A stretch of DNA of 64,000 nt from Thermoleophilia bacterium (GTDB taxonomy: Bacteria; Actinomycetota; Thermoleophilia; Gaiellales; SKUG01). A model generated the notes under the pieces. It worked only from the letters and a program-made list of their open reading frames with translations, did no database searches and was not told where the DNA came from. The DNA is taken from assembly GCA_025964555.1 (NCBI GenBank), contig JAOPYQ010000031.1, positions 1 to 64,000 of the forward strand. Direction: 5' to 3'. A program made the position numbers and the translations under genes. Below, one piece after another: positions 16,691 to 25,157 of this stretch. The first letter of the stretch is position 1; each line of letters begins with the position of its first letter.

Positions 16691-17161
16691 TCAGACCCAG
16701 CCGTCCTGCTCGCGCAGGTGATCCACGTAGAACTGCAGCACCTGCAGCTCCTCGAAGCGAGTGGTGTCTTCGCAGAACTCGATGCCGACGTCGTAGAGGC
16801 GTCCCCGCCGCTCCATGCGCCGTACCGTTCCCGCGATACGCACGACGTGCGTGTGCATCGGACCATCCACGACGAGCGAGTGTGCGTCGTAGCCCAGATG
16901 TACGCGCAGCGGCAGGTCGCACTCCATGTCGACGAGCACGCGCGCGCCGATCGGCAGGCGACGGCGCAGCAGCACCCGCACACCGAGGTCGGAGATGTCG
17001 ACGATTCTCGCGCGCGTGAGGAGCTGCTCCTCCAGGTCCGCGAGCCGCACGGTCGAGCGGATCGTGGAATCGATGCGCTCCCTGCGTCGACGTTCGGTGC
17101 GCTCGGGCGGCATGGCTGCGCCGTTGGACGCGCCTCCGATACCCGAACGTCGAGCTGTCAT
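16691..17161 (-). CDS. PilZ-domain protein
   Basis: 156 residues from the ATG at 17161, preceded by GGAGG at 9 bases; the track start at 17203 is less likely. The PilZ signature is RRRRERIDSTIRSTVR followed by DISDLGVRVLL, then VDMECDLPLRVHLGY and VGIEFCED. It is likely a c-di-GMP effector in this motility locus, convergent to the recombinase and upstream of no obvious partner. Confidence 0.72.
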   Translation of the reverse strand: MTARRSGIGGASNGAAMPPERTERRRRERIDSTIRSTVRLADLEEQLLTRARIVDISDLGVRVLLRRRLPIGARVLVDMECDLPLRVHLGYDAHSLVVDGPMHTHVVRIAGTVRRMERRGRLYDVGIEFCEDTTRFEELQVLQFYVDHLREQDGWV

Positions 17162-17357
17162 CGAATCATTCCTCCACCACCACGGTGTCCCCGTCCGATG
17201 CACCAGCAGTGCTCTCGCGGGTCACCTCTACGAGTGCCCGCGACGGGATGCGGCTACGCCGCCGATCCGGAGGTCCGACGACAGGTTCCTGCGGCTTCGG
17301 GCCGAACTCGGGCCGATCCGCGCCTTCGCCGAGCCCGCAAACCGCGCATAGCGGTCG

Positions 17358-18323
17358 TCAGACCAGGAAATCCTGCAGGTGCGGCGCGGCCTCGGACAGC
17401 TGCTGAAGCGCACGGTTCTCGAGCTGGCGCACGCGCTCGCGCGTGACTCCGAGCACTGCGCCGACCTCGTCGAGGTACTGCGGCTGGCGGCCGTTGAGCC
17501 CGTACCGCATCTCGATGACGAGCCGCGACCGCTCAGACAGGGTGCGCAGCGCATCGCCGACGGCGTCCTGGCGCATGCCGACCACGACCTGGGCGAAGGG
17601 ATCCACGACCCGTTCGTCCTCGAGCATGTCGGCGAGGTCGTTCTCGCCCTCGCCCACCGGAACGTCGAGCGACATGGTGTCGTCGGTGAGGCGCCGCAGC
17701 TCCTCCACCTCTGCCGTCGTGATCTGCAGCTTGGTCGCGAGCTCCTCGAGCGTGGGATCACGGCCGAGCTTCTGCGACATCGTGCGCTGCTCGCGCTGGA
17801 GCTTGCGCACCACGTCGACGACGTGCAGCGGCAGTCGGATCGTGCGGCCCTGCGAGGCGATCGCGCGGCTCACGGCCTGGCGGATCCACCACGTCGCGTA
17901 CGTGGATAGCTTGAAGCCCTTCTCCGGGTCGAACTTCTCGACCGCGCGGATGAGACCGATGTTGCCTTCCTGGATCAGGTCCAGGAGCGGCACCCCGTTG
18001 CCCTGGTAGCGCCGCGCGATCGAGATCACGAGGCGCAGGTTGCACTCGACGAGGCGATCCTTGGCAGCCTGGTCGCCGCGATCCTTTCGTCGGGCGAGCT
18101 CGAGCTCCTCCGGGTGCGTCAGCAGCGGGCCGTCATCGAGCTGGCCCACGTACGTGCGCAGCAGGTCGAGGTTTCCGCCGTCGCTCGTCCACGCCGTGTC
18201 GGCGCGCACGGGGCGCAGCACTGCAGCCGAATCCTCGTCGACGTCGACTGCGTCGACCTCGGCGGTCGGCGGATCGAGGTCGTCGTCCGGAGCTGCTGGG
18301 GGGATGTTCGCGTCGGCGTGCAT
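17358..18323 (-). CDS. RNA polymerase sigma-70 family factor, primary-like (group 1/2)
   Basis: 321 residues. The acidic N-terminus is followed by region 1.2 ([21 protein letters not shown]), region 2 ([37 protein letters not shown] and [14 protein letters not shown]), region 3 ([12 protein letters not shown]) and region 4 ([30 protein letters not shown]). These sequences are those of primary-like sigmas, not FliA, so it is unlikely to be the factor for the sigma-28 promoters described here. It lies 96 bases after the small gene at 18420, separated by a hairpin. The start has only a weak GAGA. Confidence 0.88.
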   Translation of the reverse strand: MHADANIPPAAPDDDLDPPTAEVDAVDVDEDSAAVLRPVRADTAWTSDGGNLDLLRTYVGQLDDGPLLTHPEELELARRKDRGDQAAKDRLVECNLRLVISIARRYQGNGVPLLDLIQEGNIGLIRAVEKFDPEKGFKLSTYATWWIRQAVSRAIASQGRTIRLPLHVVDVVRKLQREQRTMSQKLGRDPTLEELATKLQITTAEVEELRRLTDDTMSLDVPVGEGENDLADMLEDERVVDPFAQVVVGMRQDAVGDALRTLSERSRLVIEMRYGLNGRQPQYLDEVGAVLGVTRERVRQLENRALQQLSEAAPHLQDFLV

Positions 18324-18380
18324 GGTCTGTCTCGGGAATGGGCGATGGATCCACCGCCACTGGAATCGTTGTCTCCGCTG

Positions 18381-18400
18381 CCGGGTGCTTCTACACCCGG
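18381..18400 (-). terminator. hairpin between the small gene and the sigma factor
   Basis: CCGGGTG-cttcta-CACCCGG forms a 7-bp GC-rich stem downstream of the minus-strand gene at 18420. No T-run follows, so it is a partial or factor-dependent stop, or a transcript-processing element. Confidence 0.4.
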
Positions 18401-18419
18401 GAGGCGAGGCGGATGCTGG

Positions 18420-18722
18420 TCAGGCCGTCTTGTCGACGTGCTCGTGTGGAGCGTCGGCGCCCTCGGCTGCCGCGATGCGCCCGTGGTCGTCGTAGCCGCC
18501 CGCGGCCTTGAGGGGCGCGACCGTCTGGAACCACTCGGCGGGCACGGCAGGATCGTCGTCCGACTCCTCCTGCTCCGGCTCGTGGTGGCCGGGCTGGCGA
18601 TCGTCCTCGTCGCCGCGTCGCCTGCGTCGCGCGACCCGCTCCGCGAAGGCGCTGCGCTCCACGTACACGTCACCGGCAACCGGCCCTATCGGGCGAATCG
18701 GTTCAGACGGTGGCGGGCACAT
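18420..18722 (-). CDS. small acidic hypothetical protein
   Basis: 100 residues. An N-terminal basic patch (ARRRRRGDED) is followed by an acidic stretch (EPEQEESDDDPA) and a segment EWFQTVAPLKAAGGYDDHGRI. There is no signal or membrane segment. The ATG at 18722 follows AGGAG overlapping the stop of the membrane gene, so the two are probably co-transcribed with ycgR and flhF. I do not recognise a family. Confidence 0.55.
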   Translation of the reverse strand: MCPPPSEPIRPIGPVAGDVYVERSAFAERVARRRRRGDEDDRQPGHHEPEQEESDDDPAVPAEWFQTVAPLKAAGGYDDHGRIAAAEGADAPHEHVDKTA

Positions 18723-18735
18723 CGTGCGTCAGCTC

Positions 18736-19254
18736 CTAGGCAGCAAGCGATGGTGGGTCGGAATAGGCGGCGTAGCCGGGAACGGCCTGCACGAGCGGGT
18801 CGTTGCCGAGCGACGGGATCGATCCACCGGGAACCGACGCGACGTGCTCGTCGCGACCGATCGCGTCCTGGGCGCGGAGACGATCGCGGTAGTAGGCCTC
18901 GATGCGGCGGGCGCGCTCGCGCTCCTTCTCCTCCAGCTCGCGGCGGGCGTTCTTGACCTCTGCGTCGTAGAGCTCGCCGAAGATGAACAGGCCCGCGGCC
19001 CAGGCGAAGAAGTGGAACACGATCGCCGCGATGATCCCGCGCACGGTCGCGGCGTCCCAGCTCATGCCGCTCGTGTAGCTGGCGAGCCACACGATCATGA
19101 ACGCGCCCATCGCGGAGAGCGTGCGCAGCATCTGCAGTCGGCCGAGCCACCGCTCGAACGACGGCGGGGTGAACTCGATCTCGCCGTCGCGGGCGATGAT
19201 GCGACGGACGTGCTCGGGAAGCTCCTGGTAATCGCCTGCGGGCATCGCGCTCAT
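18736..19254 (-). CDS. small two-helix membrane protein of the flhA-flhF operon
   Basis: 172 residues. A soluble N-terminal segment (VRRIIARDGEIEFTPPSFERWL) leads into two adjacent membrane helices (LSAMGAFMIVWLASY and GIIAAIVFHFFAWAAGLFIFG). A charged coiled-coil-like stretch (AEVKNARRELEEKERERARR) and a Pro/Gly-rich tail follow. The start overlaps the ycgR stop (ATGA), so translation is coupled. Its place beside a c-di-GMP receptor and the export gate suggests a motility role. No family is recognised. Confidence 0.65.
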   Translation of the reverse strand: MSAMPAGDYQELPEHVRRIIARDGEIEFTPPSFERWLGRLQMLRTLSAMGAFMIVWLASYTSGMSWDAATVRGIIAAIVFHFFAWAAGLFIFGELYDAEVKNARRELEEKERERARRIEAYYRDRLRAQDAIGRDEHVASVPGGSIPSLGNDPLVQAVPGYAAYSDPPSLAA

Positions 19255-19964
19255 CGGCTCATCACCTTCTTGCGTCCGGCGAGCTCACGCTGCCGGAAGA
19301 ACAGGAATCGGATGATGCGCTCGCGATCGGTGATCTGCATGCGCTCGAAGCTGCACGCGATGATGTACTGGTCGGGGCGCTCGGGATCCGGGTGGGCGTG
19401 GACGACCTTCGCGCGGCTCGTGATGTCGCCGCCGTGCTCGGGCAGGTAGAACGTCACGACGAGCTTGTCGCCGCCCGCGAGCTTGATCGGGGTGCGGAAG
19501 TTGATGCCGCCGCCGCTGATGTTGCGGGTAAGCGCCTTGACGCGCTCGCCGGTGATGCGCGGCGAATCGCTCGGCTCGTCCTCGAGCTCCCCGACGTGCT
19601 GCTCGACGCGCGCGTGCAGCAGCAGCGACACGTCGACGCGAACGTGGTTGCGGCGCTGTGCGCGGTGCACGTCGCCGCCGCGGCTCAGCTCGAGGAACTG
19701 TTCGCCGTCGCGCTCGTAGACCGTGCGCACGACCGTCTTCATGCACCAGTAGCCACCGCCCTGGGTGTACCACAGGCGCATCGGGCTGCCTTCGCGCAGG
19801 TCGAGGGTCTCGCCTTCGAACTCGGGCGCGCTGATGCGCAGCGTGTCGGCGGTCTCCTCCACCAGTCGGCTGAAGTACTGCGCCGAGCCACCGCGGTCAC
19901 CGGTGGCGACCTCGAGGCGCTGGTTGAGGCGGGGAAGGGGCGTGGCGGGGCTGGTGGCAGGCAC
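19251..19964 (-). CDS. ycgR: YcgR-type flagellar brake, c-di-GMP-binding PilZ protein
   Basis: 237 residues. An N-terminal YcgR/PilZN-like beta domain (LNQRLEVATGDRGGSAQYFSRLV ... GETLDLREGSPMRLWY) precedes a PilZ domain with RRNHVRVDV and the signature NISGGGINF. The C-terminus continues with AHPDPERPDQYIIACSFERM. In other bacteria YcgR slows the motor by binding the stator/rotor interface when c-di-GMP rises. It lies 51 bases downstream of flhF, with a GTG start preceded by AGAGGAC. Confidence 0.85.
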   Translation of the reverse strand: MPATSPATPLPRLNQRLEVATGDRGGSAQYFSRLVEETADTLRISAPEFEGETLDLREGSPMRLWYTQGGGYWCMKTVVRTVYERDGEQFLELSRGGDVHRAQRRNHVRVDVSLLLHARVEQHVGELEDEPSDSPRITGERVKALTRNISGGGINFRTPIKLAGGDKLVVTFYLPEHGGDITSRAKVVHAHPDPERPDQYIIACSFERMQITDRERIIRFLFFRQRELAGRKKVMSR

Positions 19965-20015
19965 GGTGCGTGTCGTCCTCTGACGTGGAGTGGCTCTGGG
20001 AATGGTTGGCGGTGG

Positions 20016-21761
20016 CTAGCTGAGTGACAGGATCCGGTCGGCGATCTCGCGCGCGCTCGCTGCGCGAAGGTCACCGGTGACGTTCGGTCCGTCCGACAGG
20101 AACGTCATCGGCAGGCCGAGCCGGAAACCCAAGTTGAGGATCTCACCGATCCATCGGCTCTCGTCGATTCGGCTCACCACCATGCGATTGGCGCCGAGCG
20201 GGCGGAACCGTTCGACGATCGAACTCGCCTCGCGGGTGCTCGTCGCCATGGGCAGCACGACGTGCACGTCGTCGGCGCCGATCGCCATGAGGCAGGTCTG
20301 GACCTGCTGGTAGGTGGCGGAGTCGAGGTAGGTCGATGCGGGGGTGTCGACGAGGACGAGGTCGTGCTCGTCGAATGCGTTGACCGCCTCGATGGCCTGG
20401 GCGGAGCTGGCGGCGTAGCGAACGTCGCAGTCGAGGTCGCTGAAGCTGCGATCGGCGACGATCGACACGCCGGGATCGGCGGAGACGATCGAGATGATGC
20501 CGACGCGCATGCCGGCGGCGGCGTACTGGCCGGCGACCTTGGTGACGACGGTCGTCTTGCCTGCGTTGGCGGCGCCCACGAACGCGACGCGGTGCGCGCG
20601 GCCGAGGTCGGCGAAGCCGGTGCGGACCGAGAGGCTCTCCTCCACCATCGAGCGCATGAGCGTGGCGATGTCCTGCTCGCCACCGAACGGGCGGCGGTGG
20701 CGAACGGCGGTGTCGACGAGCGCGTCGATCACGTCCTGGTCGACGCCGACGTCGGTGAGGCGCGCGGTGATCGGCGCGAGCTCGGTGTCGAGCTGCTCGA
20801 TGACGTTCTGGATGCGGGCGTCGAAGCTCGTGGCGGCCTCGGCCTGCTGGGAGCGGCGCGTGGCGTGCACGACGCTGCGCAGGGCGGCCATGGCCTTGAG
20901 GTCGATCGTGTCGACCGCGGCGTTGAGCGCCTCGGTGAGCTCGTGGTTGGTGGAGCGCGGCATCGCGAGGTCGGTGCGCAGCGCGTGCTCGACCGTGGTT
21001 GCGGCGTGCTCGAGTGCGGGCACGGCCTGCGGCACGAAGCCCTGCATCGGGGTGTCCTCCACCGACGCGGCGAAGGTGCGGGTGTAGTCGACCTGCGGAT
21101 CACGCGGCAGCGCACGCGGCGGTGCGTAGGTGCCGGCGGCGGGCGCCTGCTCCATGCGCGCGGTGGCGTGCTGCATATGCTGGTGGGCGCGCTCGGCGAG
21201 TGCATGCGCCTGTGCGAGCGGATCGAGGGCGGGAGCCGGAGCCGGAGCGGCGACGGGCGCCGCGAGGGCGGCCTGCATCGGCGCGGTCGGCTGCGGGACG
21301 GTCATCGGCTGGGTGTGGATCGGCGTTCGCGCGACCACGGGAACGTCAAGCTCCGAGAAACCTGCGGTTGCGGCGTGCTCGAGCACGCGGCCGTACTCCT
21401 GTGCGAGCTCGGCATCCTGCGAGGGATCCCACTCGTCGGTGACGTCGAGGCCGCCGACGCGACCCATCTTCATGGCGCCGGCGAAGCGCTTGGCGAGTTC
21501 GGGGGCGGCGTCGTCGCCACCGTCGTCGTCGGCGTCGAGGTCGGCGTTGCCCATGAACTGGTCCTCGAGGTCGACGAGCATCTCGTCGCTCGGCATCTCG
21601 TCGGCAGCGGTGACCTCGATGACCTTGGTCCCGAAGAACCCGGCGACGCCGCCCTGCACCTTGGTGCGCTGACCCACGACGACCGCGTTCGGCCCGAGCT
21701 CCTCGCGAATCTGCGGCAGTACCTCTTCGAGGCTGCGACCCTGGAACGTCTTGATCCTCAC
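20016..21761 (-). CDS. flhF: flagellar SRP-like GTPase FlhF
   Basis: 581 residues. The start MRIKTFQGRSLEEVLPQIREELGPNAVVV is the conserved FlhF N-terminus. A long Ala/Pro-rich variable B domain follows, then the NG GTPase domain with a P-loop (GAANAGKTT) near residue 395, ISIVSADPG, and LVDTPAS (G3). FlhF directs flagellum placement and number, usually with the ATPase FlhG, which is absent here; ycgR follows instead. The start is a GTG overlapping the flhA stop (GTGA). Confidence 0.93.
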   Translation of the reverse strand: MRIKTFQGRSLEEVLPQIREELGPNAVVVGQRTKVQGGVAGFFGTKVIEVTAADEMPSDEMLVDLEDQFMGNADLDADDDGGDDAAPELAKRFAGAMKMGRVGGLDVTDEWDPSQDAELAQEYGRVLEHAATAGFSELDVPVVARTPIHTQPMTVPQPTAPMQAALAAPVAAPAPAPALDPLAQAHALAERAHQHMQHATARMEQAPAAGTYAPPRALPRDPQVDYTRTFAASVEDTPMQGFVPQAVPALEHAATTVEHALRTDLAMPRSTNHELTEALNAAVDTIDLKAMAALRSVVHATRRSQQAEAATSFDARIQNVIEQLDTELAPITARLTDVGVDQDVIDALVDTAVRHRRPFGGEQDIATLMRSMVEESLSVRTGFADLGRAHRVAFVGAANAGKTTVVTKVAGQYAAAGMRVGIISIVSADPGVSIVADRSFSDLDCDVRYAASSAQAIEAVNAFDEHDLVLVDTPASTYLDSATYQQVQTCLMAIGADDVHVVLPMATSTREASSIVERFRPLGANRMVVSRIDESRWIGEILNLGFRLGLPMTFLSDGPNVTGDLRAASAREIADRILSLS

Positions 21762-23911
21762 GCGCTCACCATCCCGGCGTCACCTGCCATTGCACTGCCC
21801 GACCCGTCGAGGGACACGCGTGCGACCATCTGGATGTCCACATCTCGCTGGATCTCGTTGTACGAGACCACGGCGAGTCGCGGCAGCACCGGCTCGCTCA
21901 CCTGCTTGAGGTGACGGCGAACCTTTGCCGAGCACAGCACAACAGGCACCATGCCCTGCATGGATACCCGTTCGTAATCTCCCTTTAACGCAGTGAGGAC
22001 GGAATTCACGGTGCCGGGATCGAGGTTGAGATACGAGCCGTCGCCGGTCTGGACGACGGCGTCGCCCAGCATGGCCTCGAGTGGGCCGTCGAGCGTGATC
22101 GCGTAGAGCACGTTGCCGGGTGCGAGGTAGGGGCGCAGGATCGATCGGGCGAGCGTCTGGCGGCAGTAGTCGGCGAGCAGGCCGATGTCCTTGGTGAGGC
22201 GGCCCTTGTCGGCGAGCGTCTCGACGACGGACGCGAGGTCGCGGATCCCGACGCCCTCGGCGAGCAGCGACTGCAGGACGCGGTGGACCTCGCCCAGGCC
22301 GAGCACGTCGGGAACGAGCTCCTCGACGGCTGCCGGGTAGCGCTCCTTGAGCGCGTCGAGCAAGCCGCGCACGTCCTGGCGCGTGAGCAGGTCGGGCGCG
22401 TGCTGGCGGATCGTCTCGGTGAGGTGCGTGACGATGATCGAGGCGGGATCGACGACGGTGTAGCCCATGGATTCGGCGCGCTCCTTGACGGCAGCCGGGA
22501 TCCAAAGGGCGGGGAGGCCGAAGGCGGGCTCGGTGGTGGGCGTGCCGTCGAGGCCGGGCTCGGCGTCGCCGGGGTTCATGGCGAGCCAGCAACCCGGCAG
22601 CAGCGAGCCGACGACGATCTGGGCGCCCTTGAGCTTGAAGGAGTACTCGTGCGAGGCGAGCTGCACGTTGTCGCGGATGCGGATCGGCGAGAGCACCATG
22701 CCGAGGTCGAGCGCGATCTGGCGGCGGATCATGCTGACGCGCTTGAGCAGGTCGCCACCCTGCTCCTCGTCCACGAGCGAGATGAGGCCGTAGCCGATCT
22801 CGAGCTCGAGCACGTCGAGCGGGAGCAGGCCCTTGACGTTCTCGATGGTGGGCGTGCCCTCCTCTTTCGGCGGCTCCATCGCGGCGACCTCGGCGGCGAG
22901 GCGGTCGCGCTCCTGGGCGCGGCGCAGGACGGTGCCGATGGCGAACAGCAGGATCGACATGCCGATGAACGGGATCTTGGGCAGGCCGGGCAGCAGGCCG
23001 AGCCCGCCGAGCACGCCGGAGACGATGAGGATCGCCTTCGGGTAGCGGGTGAACTGCACGGCGAGGTCGCCACCGAGGTTGGACGCGCCGTCGCCGGCGG
23101 CTCGCGTGACGATGATGCCGGTGGCGGTCGAGATGAGCAGCGCCGGGATCGCGGCGGCGAGGGCGTCGCCGATCGAGAGGGTCGAGAAGCGCTGGACCGA
23201 TTCGGAGAAGCCGAGCCCCTGCTGGACCATGCCGACGATCATGCCGCCGAAGAGGTTGATGAGCGTGATGATCACGGCGGCGATCGCGTCGCCCTTCACG
23301 AACTTCGCGGCACCGTCCATGGAGCCGTAGAAGTCGGCTTCGCGCTGGATCTCGAGGCGGCGCTCGCGGGCCTGCTCGTCGGTGATCTGGCCGGCGTTGA
23401 GGTCGGCGTCGATCGCCATCTGCTTGCCCGGCATGGCGTCCAGGGTGAAACGGGCGGCGACTTCCGCGACGCGGCCGGCACCGTTCGTGATGACCACGAA
23501 CTGCACGACCATGAGGATGAAGAACACGACGAGGCCGACCACGATGGAGCCGCCGATGACGAACCCGCCGAAGCTCTCGACGACTTGGCCGGCGTCGCCC
23601 TTGAGCAGGATGAGGCGCGTCACCGAGATGTTGATCGCGAGGCGGAAGAGCGTGGTGATGAGCAGCAGCGTCGGGAAGGCGCTGAAGTCGAGTGCCTTCT
23701 GTGCATAGACCGAGATGAGGACGATCGACAGCGCTGCGGCGATGTTGAGCGTGATGAACAGGTCCAGCAGCACGTGCGGGATCGGCACGATCATCATGAT
23801 GACGATGGTGACGATGCCGAGGGCGACGAGCAGGTCGCTCTGGCGCAGGACGCGGCCGAGCAGGCCGAGACCGGCGGGGCCTGACGCGTTCGCTGTGGTC
23901 GTGTCGCTCAT
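21758..23911 (-). CDS. flhA: flagellar export gate protein FlhA
   Basis: 717 residues from the ATG at 23911 after AGGGGAG; the ORF-track extension is upstream leader. Eight membrane helices fill the first ~320 residues. The signature LITTLFRLAINISVTRLIL and the FHIPEP-type loop (MPGKQMAIDADLNAGQI) are followed by the cytoplasmic domain (VVDPASIIVTHLTE, PVVLCSAKVRRHLKQ). FlhA couples proton flow to type III export. It starts a minus-strand operon flhA-flhF-ycgR-membrane gene-small gene from its own promoter at 24044-24101. Confidence 0.96.
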   Translation of the reverse strand: MSDTTTANASGPAGLGLLGRVLRQSDLLVALGIVTIVIMMIVPIPHVLLDLFITLNIAAALSIVLISVYAQKALDFSAFPTLLLITTLFRLAINISVTRLILLKGDAGQVVESFGGFVIGGSIVVGLVVFFILMVVQFVVITNGAGRVAEVAARFTLDAMPGKQMAIDADLNAGQITDEQARERRLEIQREADFYGSMDGAAKFVKGDAIAAVIITLINLFGGMIVGMVQQGLGFSESVQRFSTLSIGDALAAAIPALLISTATGIIVTRAAGDGASNLGGDLAVQFTRYPKAILIVSGVLGGLGLLPGLPKIPFIGMSILLFAIGTVLRRAQERDRLAAEVAAMEPPKEEGTPTIENVKGLLPLDVLELEIGYGLISLVDEEQGGDLLKRVSMIRRQIALDLGMVLSPIRIRDNVQLASHEYSFKLKGAQIVVGSLLPGCWLAMNPGDAEPGLDGTPTTEPAFGLPALWIPAAVKERAESMGYTVVDPASIIVTHLTETIRQHAPDLLTRQDVRGLLDALKERYPAAVEELVPDVLGLGEVHRVLQSLLAEGVGIRDLASVVETLADKGRLTKDIGLLADYCRQTLARSILRPYLAPGNVLYAITLDGPLEAMLGDAVVQTGDGSYLNLDPGTVNSVLTALKGDYERVSMQGMVPVVLCSAKVRRHLKQVSEPVLPRLAVVSYNEIQRDVDIQMVARVSLDGSGSAMAGDAGMVSA

Positions 23912-23953
23912 CTGCTCCCCTGCGGTGCGTGCATCTCCCCGAAAACGACGACA

Positions 23954-23989
23954 GGCGAGCCGGAACGAATCGCCGTTCCTTGGCTCGCC
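23954..23989 (-). promoter_or_regulatory. strong hairpin in the flhA leader
   Basis: GGCGAGCC-GGAACG-loop-CGTTCC-tt-GGCTCGCC folds as a nearly continuous 14-bp stem. It sits in the predicted 125-base flhA leader and is followed on the minus strand by TGTCGTCGTTTTC, a short T-rich run. It may be an attenuator or a leader structure controlling flhA. Confidence 0.55.
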
Positions 23990-24043
23990 TTGATCGGTGC
24001 GCATCATGCGCGAATCGGGTGCACGCGTGGTGCTGTCCTTCGA

Positions 24044-24101
24044 ACCTCGGCGGTCTCCTCCGCAACCTTGATCCCATTGCAGCATGCTGGACGGATTGCA
24101 G
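24044..24101 (-). promoter_or_regulatory. sigma-28-type promoter of flhA
   Basis: On the minus strand: CTGCAATCC (24101-24093), spacer, GGATCAAG, 15 bases, GCCGAGGT (24051-24044). It predicts a start near 24036, leaving a ~125-base leader. A further copy of the upstream box (TTGCAATACGTCCAG, minus strand) lies at 24216-24230 without -35/-10 elements. Confidence 0.78.
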
Positions 24102-24152
24102 AAGGGCGGCACGTCAACCTCGAACCGCGCCCGCCACCCGTCCGTGACGGGA

Positions 24153-24197
24153 TGTGAGTCGAGTTCACCCCGCTCCGCGGGGAAAAGTCGACGCACA
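24153..24197. repeat. 45-bp palindromic repeat, family 1 copy e
   Basis: Two 21-base arms (TGTGAGTCGAGTTC... and its imperfect complement ending AAAGTCGACGCACA) flank a TCC loop, with CCCCGC/GCGGGG closing the stem. An inverted copy of the same length and loop lies at 26059-26103, next to the DUF559 gene. Confidence 0.75.
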
Positions 24198-24259
24198 CCG
24201 CGTATTTCCATCACACTGGACGTATTGCAAGGAACTGGATCCCGTCGTACCGTGGAGCC

Positions 24260-25150
24260 ATGACCTCCCCCAGGGTCGATGGTGCGTACCCCCACCGCAC
24301 CGGCGCCGCAGGCGCCTCCTCCACGGGTTCGAGCCCGCGCATCGGCGCGGACGCCAAGGCACGCTCCAATCAGCTCGCACAGCAGTTCGCGGCGCAGATC
24401 GAGATGTCGATGATGAAGTCGCTCAGCGAGATGGGCGCATCCGACGAATCCGACGAATCCGGCGACGGCGGCGAGGACGGCGGCGGCAGCTCCGACCTCG
24501 GCCTCGATCCCGGCATGCAGCAGATGCTGCTCATGACCTCCTTGTTCGCAGGCGCAGCCAAGGGTGGTGGTTCAGCCGCGGAGGTCCAGGCACGGCTCGC
24601 CGCCTTTGGCGGCGGCGGAGCAGGCGGCATGGGCGCGCTGACAGGCGCCGGCGCGGGATCCGAGGCCCAGCTCGCGCAGCAACTGCTCGGCACGTTGGGT
24701 GCGGCAGGAACCGAAGGCGCGGCGCCTGGCGCGGCTGCGACCCCCTTCTCGGGCGCTGTCGATCGAGGTGCCGCGGCCAACGCGCAGATCGTCGCCCAGG
24801 TCGCCCGCGAGAAGGGGGTCGACCCGGTCGCCGCCGTGGCGATGATGCTCGTCGAGAGCGGCGGTCGATCCACTGCGTCCGGCGACGGCGGCACGAGCTT
24901 CGGGCTCTTCCAGCTGCACGAGGGCGGCATGTTGACCGCGGCCGGCCTGACCAAGGAGCAAGCCTTCGATCCACGCACCAACGCGTCGGTCTCGCTGAGT
25001 TCGCTCCGCCACGAGTGGGACAAGGGTCACGCGAGCCGGACGCCCGGACAGATCGCGGCTGCATCGCAGCGCCCCGCCGACCCTGTCGGGTACGCAGCCA
25101 AGGTCGACGGCGCGATGGACCGCGCCCGCGCGCTGCTCGGCGGCGGCTGA
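24260..25150 (+). CDS. lysozyme-like (SLT/goose-type) protein, candidate flagellar wall hydrolase
   Basis: 296 residues without a signal peptide. The N-terminal half is low complexity (Gly/Ala/Asp/Glu, with helices EMSMMKSLSEMG and MQQMLLMTSLFAGAAKGG). The C-terminal ~120 residues are lysozyme-like: VAREKGVDPVAAVAMMLVESGG with the catalytic Glu, then GTSFGLFQLHEGG. It lies between the flhA and flhB operons, suggesting a FlgJ-like role in opening the wall for the rod, exported by the flagellar apparatus. The ATG has GTGGAG close by. It converges on the DUF559 gene with a 7-base gap. Confidence 0.7.
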   Translation: MTSPRVDGAYPHRTGAAGASSTGSSPRIGADAKARSNQLAQQFAAQIEMSMMKSLSEMGASDESDESGDGGEDGGGSSDLGLDPGMQQMLLMTSLFAGAAKGGGSAAEVQARLAAFGGGGAGGMGALTGAGAGSEAQLAQQLLGTLGAAGTEGAAPGAAATPFSGAVDRGAAANAQIVAQVAREKGVDPVAAVAMMLVESGGRSTASGDGGTSFGLFQLHEGGMLTAAGLTKEQAFDPRTNASVSLSSLRHEWDKGHASRTPGQIAAASQRPADPVGYAAKVDGAMDRARALLGGG

Positions 25151-25157
25151 CAGCGCT

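Noticed and set aside
17358-18323. Calling the sigma factor FliA/SigD
   Set aside because: Region 2 has [14 protein letters not shown] and region 1.2 is present, which are primary-type features.
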